A DNA stretch of 64,000 nt from Echinicola arenosa (lineage in GTDB: Bacteria > Bacteroidota > Bacteroidia > Cytophagales > Cyclobacteriaceae), in NCBI RefSeq assembly GCF_014841125.1, contig NZ_JACYTQ010000005.1, positions 248,001-312,000 of the forward strand. The letters are read 5' to 3'. Under the pieces are notes generated by a model that worked only from the letters and a program-made list of their open reading frames with translations, was not told the DNA's origin and did not search any database. Positions 63,271-64,000 of the stretch are shown one piece after another; position 1 is the stretch's first letter; the number at the start of each line of letters is the position of its first letter. Both the position numbers and the translations under genes were made by a program.

Positions 63271-63854
63271 TAAATTTTATTAATATTCTTTTTTAACACC
63301 CCTATGGCCGCACGAATCCTGGATTTCACCGTTCCCAGTGGAATTTCATACTCTTCAGAAATTTCAGAATGGGTATAGCCTTTAAAATAAATACATTCAA
63401 CCACAAACCTTTGCTCCTCATTCAATGTAGTAATGAGTTCCTTTACACCGATCCCATCGACTGCTTCTACAGTTCCAGACCTTCCTTCCAAACCATATAC
63501 GTAGTTATCAATCGTATTGGTCTTACTACTTTTTGAGAATTCCTTAGATCGGGTTTTGTCTATGGCAGCATTTCTACAGACATTGGCCATCCAAGTATAA
63601 AGCCTGCCCTTTGACTCATCGTAACTATCTATTTTACGAATGATTTTTACAAAAGCATCATGAAAGACTTCCTCTGCAATATCTCGGTCTTTGATCACCC
63701 GCGAAATCACAGCAAACAAGGCCCTACTGTATTTTTCATACAAATAGTCAACAGTTTGCTTATCCTTGGCTCGCAGCCCTGATATGAGTTGTTCTTCTTG
63801 CAAAAGTTGCTGAGGATTATTTTTTTCTATTGTTCGCTCATAAAAAGAAAACAC
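63270..63854 (-). CDS. ECF-type RNA polymerase sigma factor
   Basis: The 194-residue protein has region 2 (YEKYSRALFAVISRVIKDRDIAEEVFHDAFVKI) and region 4 (LNEEQRFVVECIYFKGYTHSEI with GTVKSRIRAAIGVLKK), the layout of the SigK-like ECF group. The first codon is a GTG at 63854 and lies inside the hairpin that ends lpdA; a TTG further in (LLQEEQLISG) is an alternative. It forms an operon with the anti-sigma gene. Confidence 0.9.
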   Translation of the reverse strand: MFSFYERTIEKNNPQQLLQEEQLISGLRAKDKQTVDYLYEKYSRALFAVISRVIKDRDIAEEVFHDAFVKIIRKIDSYDESKGRLYTWMANVCRNAAIDKTRSKEFSKSSKTNTIDNYVYGLEGRSGTVEAVDGIGVKELITTLNEEQRFVVECIYFKGYTHSEISEEYEIPLGTVKSRIRAAIGVLKKNINKI

Positions 63855-63877
63855 GAGACAGAAACCTATCTCGTGTT
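63841..63877 (-). terminator. lpdA terminator overlapping the sigma-factor start
   Basis: AACACGAGA (63850-63858) pairs with TCTCGTGTT (63869-63877) around 10 bases. On the minus strand TTTTCTTTTT follows, and this tail is the first codons of the sigma gene. Confidence 0.8.
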
Positions 63878-63903
63878 ATAATATTAAAATAACTTATTGA
63901 TAT

Positions 63904-64000
63904 TTACAAGTGAATCACCTCATCATATGCCGCTGCTGCTGCCTCCATAATGGCTTCAGACATGGTCGGGTGAGGATGAACCGTCTTAATCAACTCATGA
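63904..64000 (-). CDS. lpdA: Dihydrolipoyl dehydrogenase, C-terminal end only
   Basis: The last 31 codons are present, ending at TAA 63904-63906. They include the active-site motif HPHPTMSEAIMEA, with the catalytic His-Pro-His-Pro-Thr of dihydrolipoamide dehydrogenases, and the tail DEVIHL. The rest lies beyond the window. The enzyme is the E3 subunit of 2-oxoacid dehydrogenase complexes. Confidence 0.9.
   Translation of the reverse strand, partial: HELIKTVHPHPTMSEAIMEAAAAAYDEVIHL

Overview
The window looks like chromosomal DNA of a Bacteroidota bacterium, most likely a marine or soil member of the Cytophagales (Cyclobacteriaceae-like). The evidence is AT-rich intergenic DNA, a SusC/SusD pair, an UpxY-type NusG paralogue, DUF2911, DUF2721 and CBU_0592-type small proteins, phosphate-selective porin O/P, and several promoters that fit the Bacteroidota pattern TTTG-N19-TAnnTTTG. 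The family-level assignment is inference. No phage, plasmid, IS transposase, integrase or CRISPR array was found.

Region 1 (1-18.8 kb, minus strand) makes and exports a surface polysaccharide. Read in transcription order it starts with ugd, a tviC-like 4-epimerase, manC, an SLC13-type sulfate transporter, cysC, cysD, cysN, cysQ and a tviB-like dehydrogenase, and stops at an intrinsic terminator (8266-8298). A second block follows: a winged-helix regulator fused to a degenerate nucleotidyltransferase domain, wza, wzz, fcl and the start of gmd. Together these supply UDP-hexuronates, GDP-mannose, GDP-L-fucose and PAPS, which suggests a fucosylated, uronate-containing and possibly sulfated polysaccharide. 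Glycosyltransferases, flippase, polymerase and sulfotransferases are not in the window. The export block is repeatedly interrupted by small cassettes: two intact four-helix-bundle genes, a fragment of a third, and a broken GxxExxY gene. They lie among dispersed hairpin repeats and direct repeats.

Region 2 (18.8-20.4 kb, plus strand) is a 1.1 kb leader with a consensus promoter, a tRNA-like sequence and an intrinsic terminator, followed by an UpxY/NusG-like antiterminator gene.

Region 3 (20.3-37 kb) holds a penicillin-acylase-family hydrolase, a DUF2911 lipoprotein, a membrane-anchored EEP phosphatase, an M1 aminopeptidase, a TetR-TolC-adaptor-RND efflux operon and a secreted metzincin-like lipoprotein with a C-terminal F5/8-type domain.

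Region 4 (37.8-45.4 kb) is housekeeping: tRNA-Gln, purL, a lipid kinase, a small membrane exporter and aminopeptidase P.

Region 5 (45.5-56.5 kb) is a SusC/SusD locus with three phosphoesterases (an alkaline-phosphatase-superfamily enzyme, an EEP enzyme and a Tat-type metallophosphoesterase), no glycoside hydrolase, a divergent TetR regulator and a nearby phosphate-type porin. A 29-bp palindromic motif occurs both at the tetR promoter and upstream of susC. It looks like a system for scavenging an organophosphate.

Region 6 (56.8-64 kb) is core: prs, rplY, pth, a thiamine-binding protein, rarA, ltaE, a DUF2721 protein, an ECF sigma/anti-sigma pair and the 3' end of lpdA.
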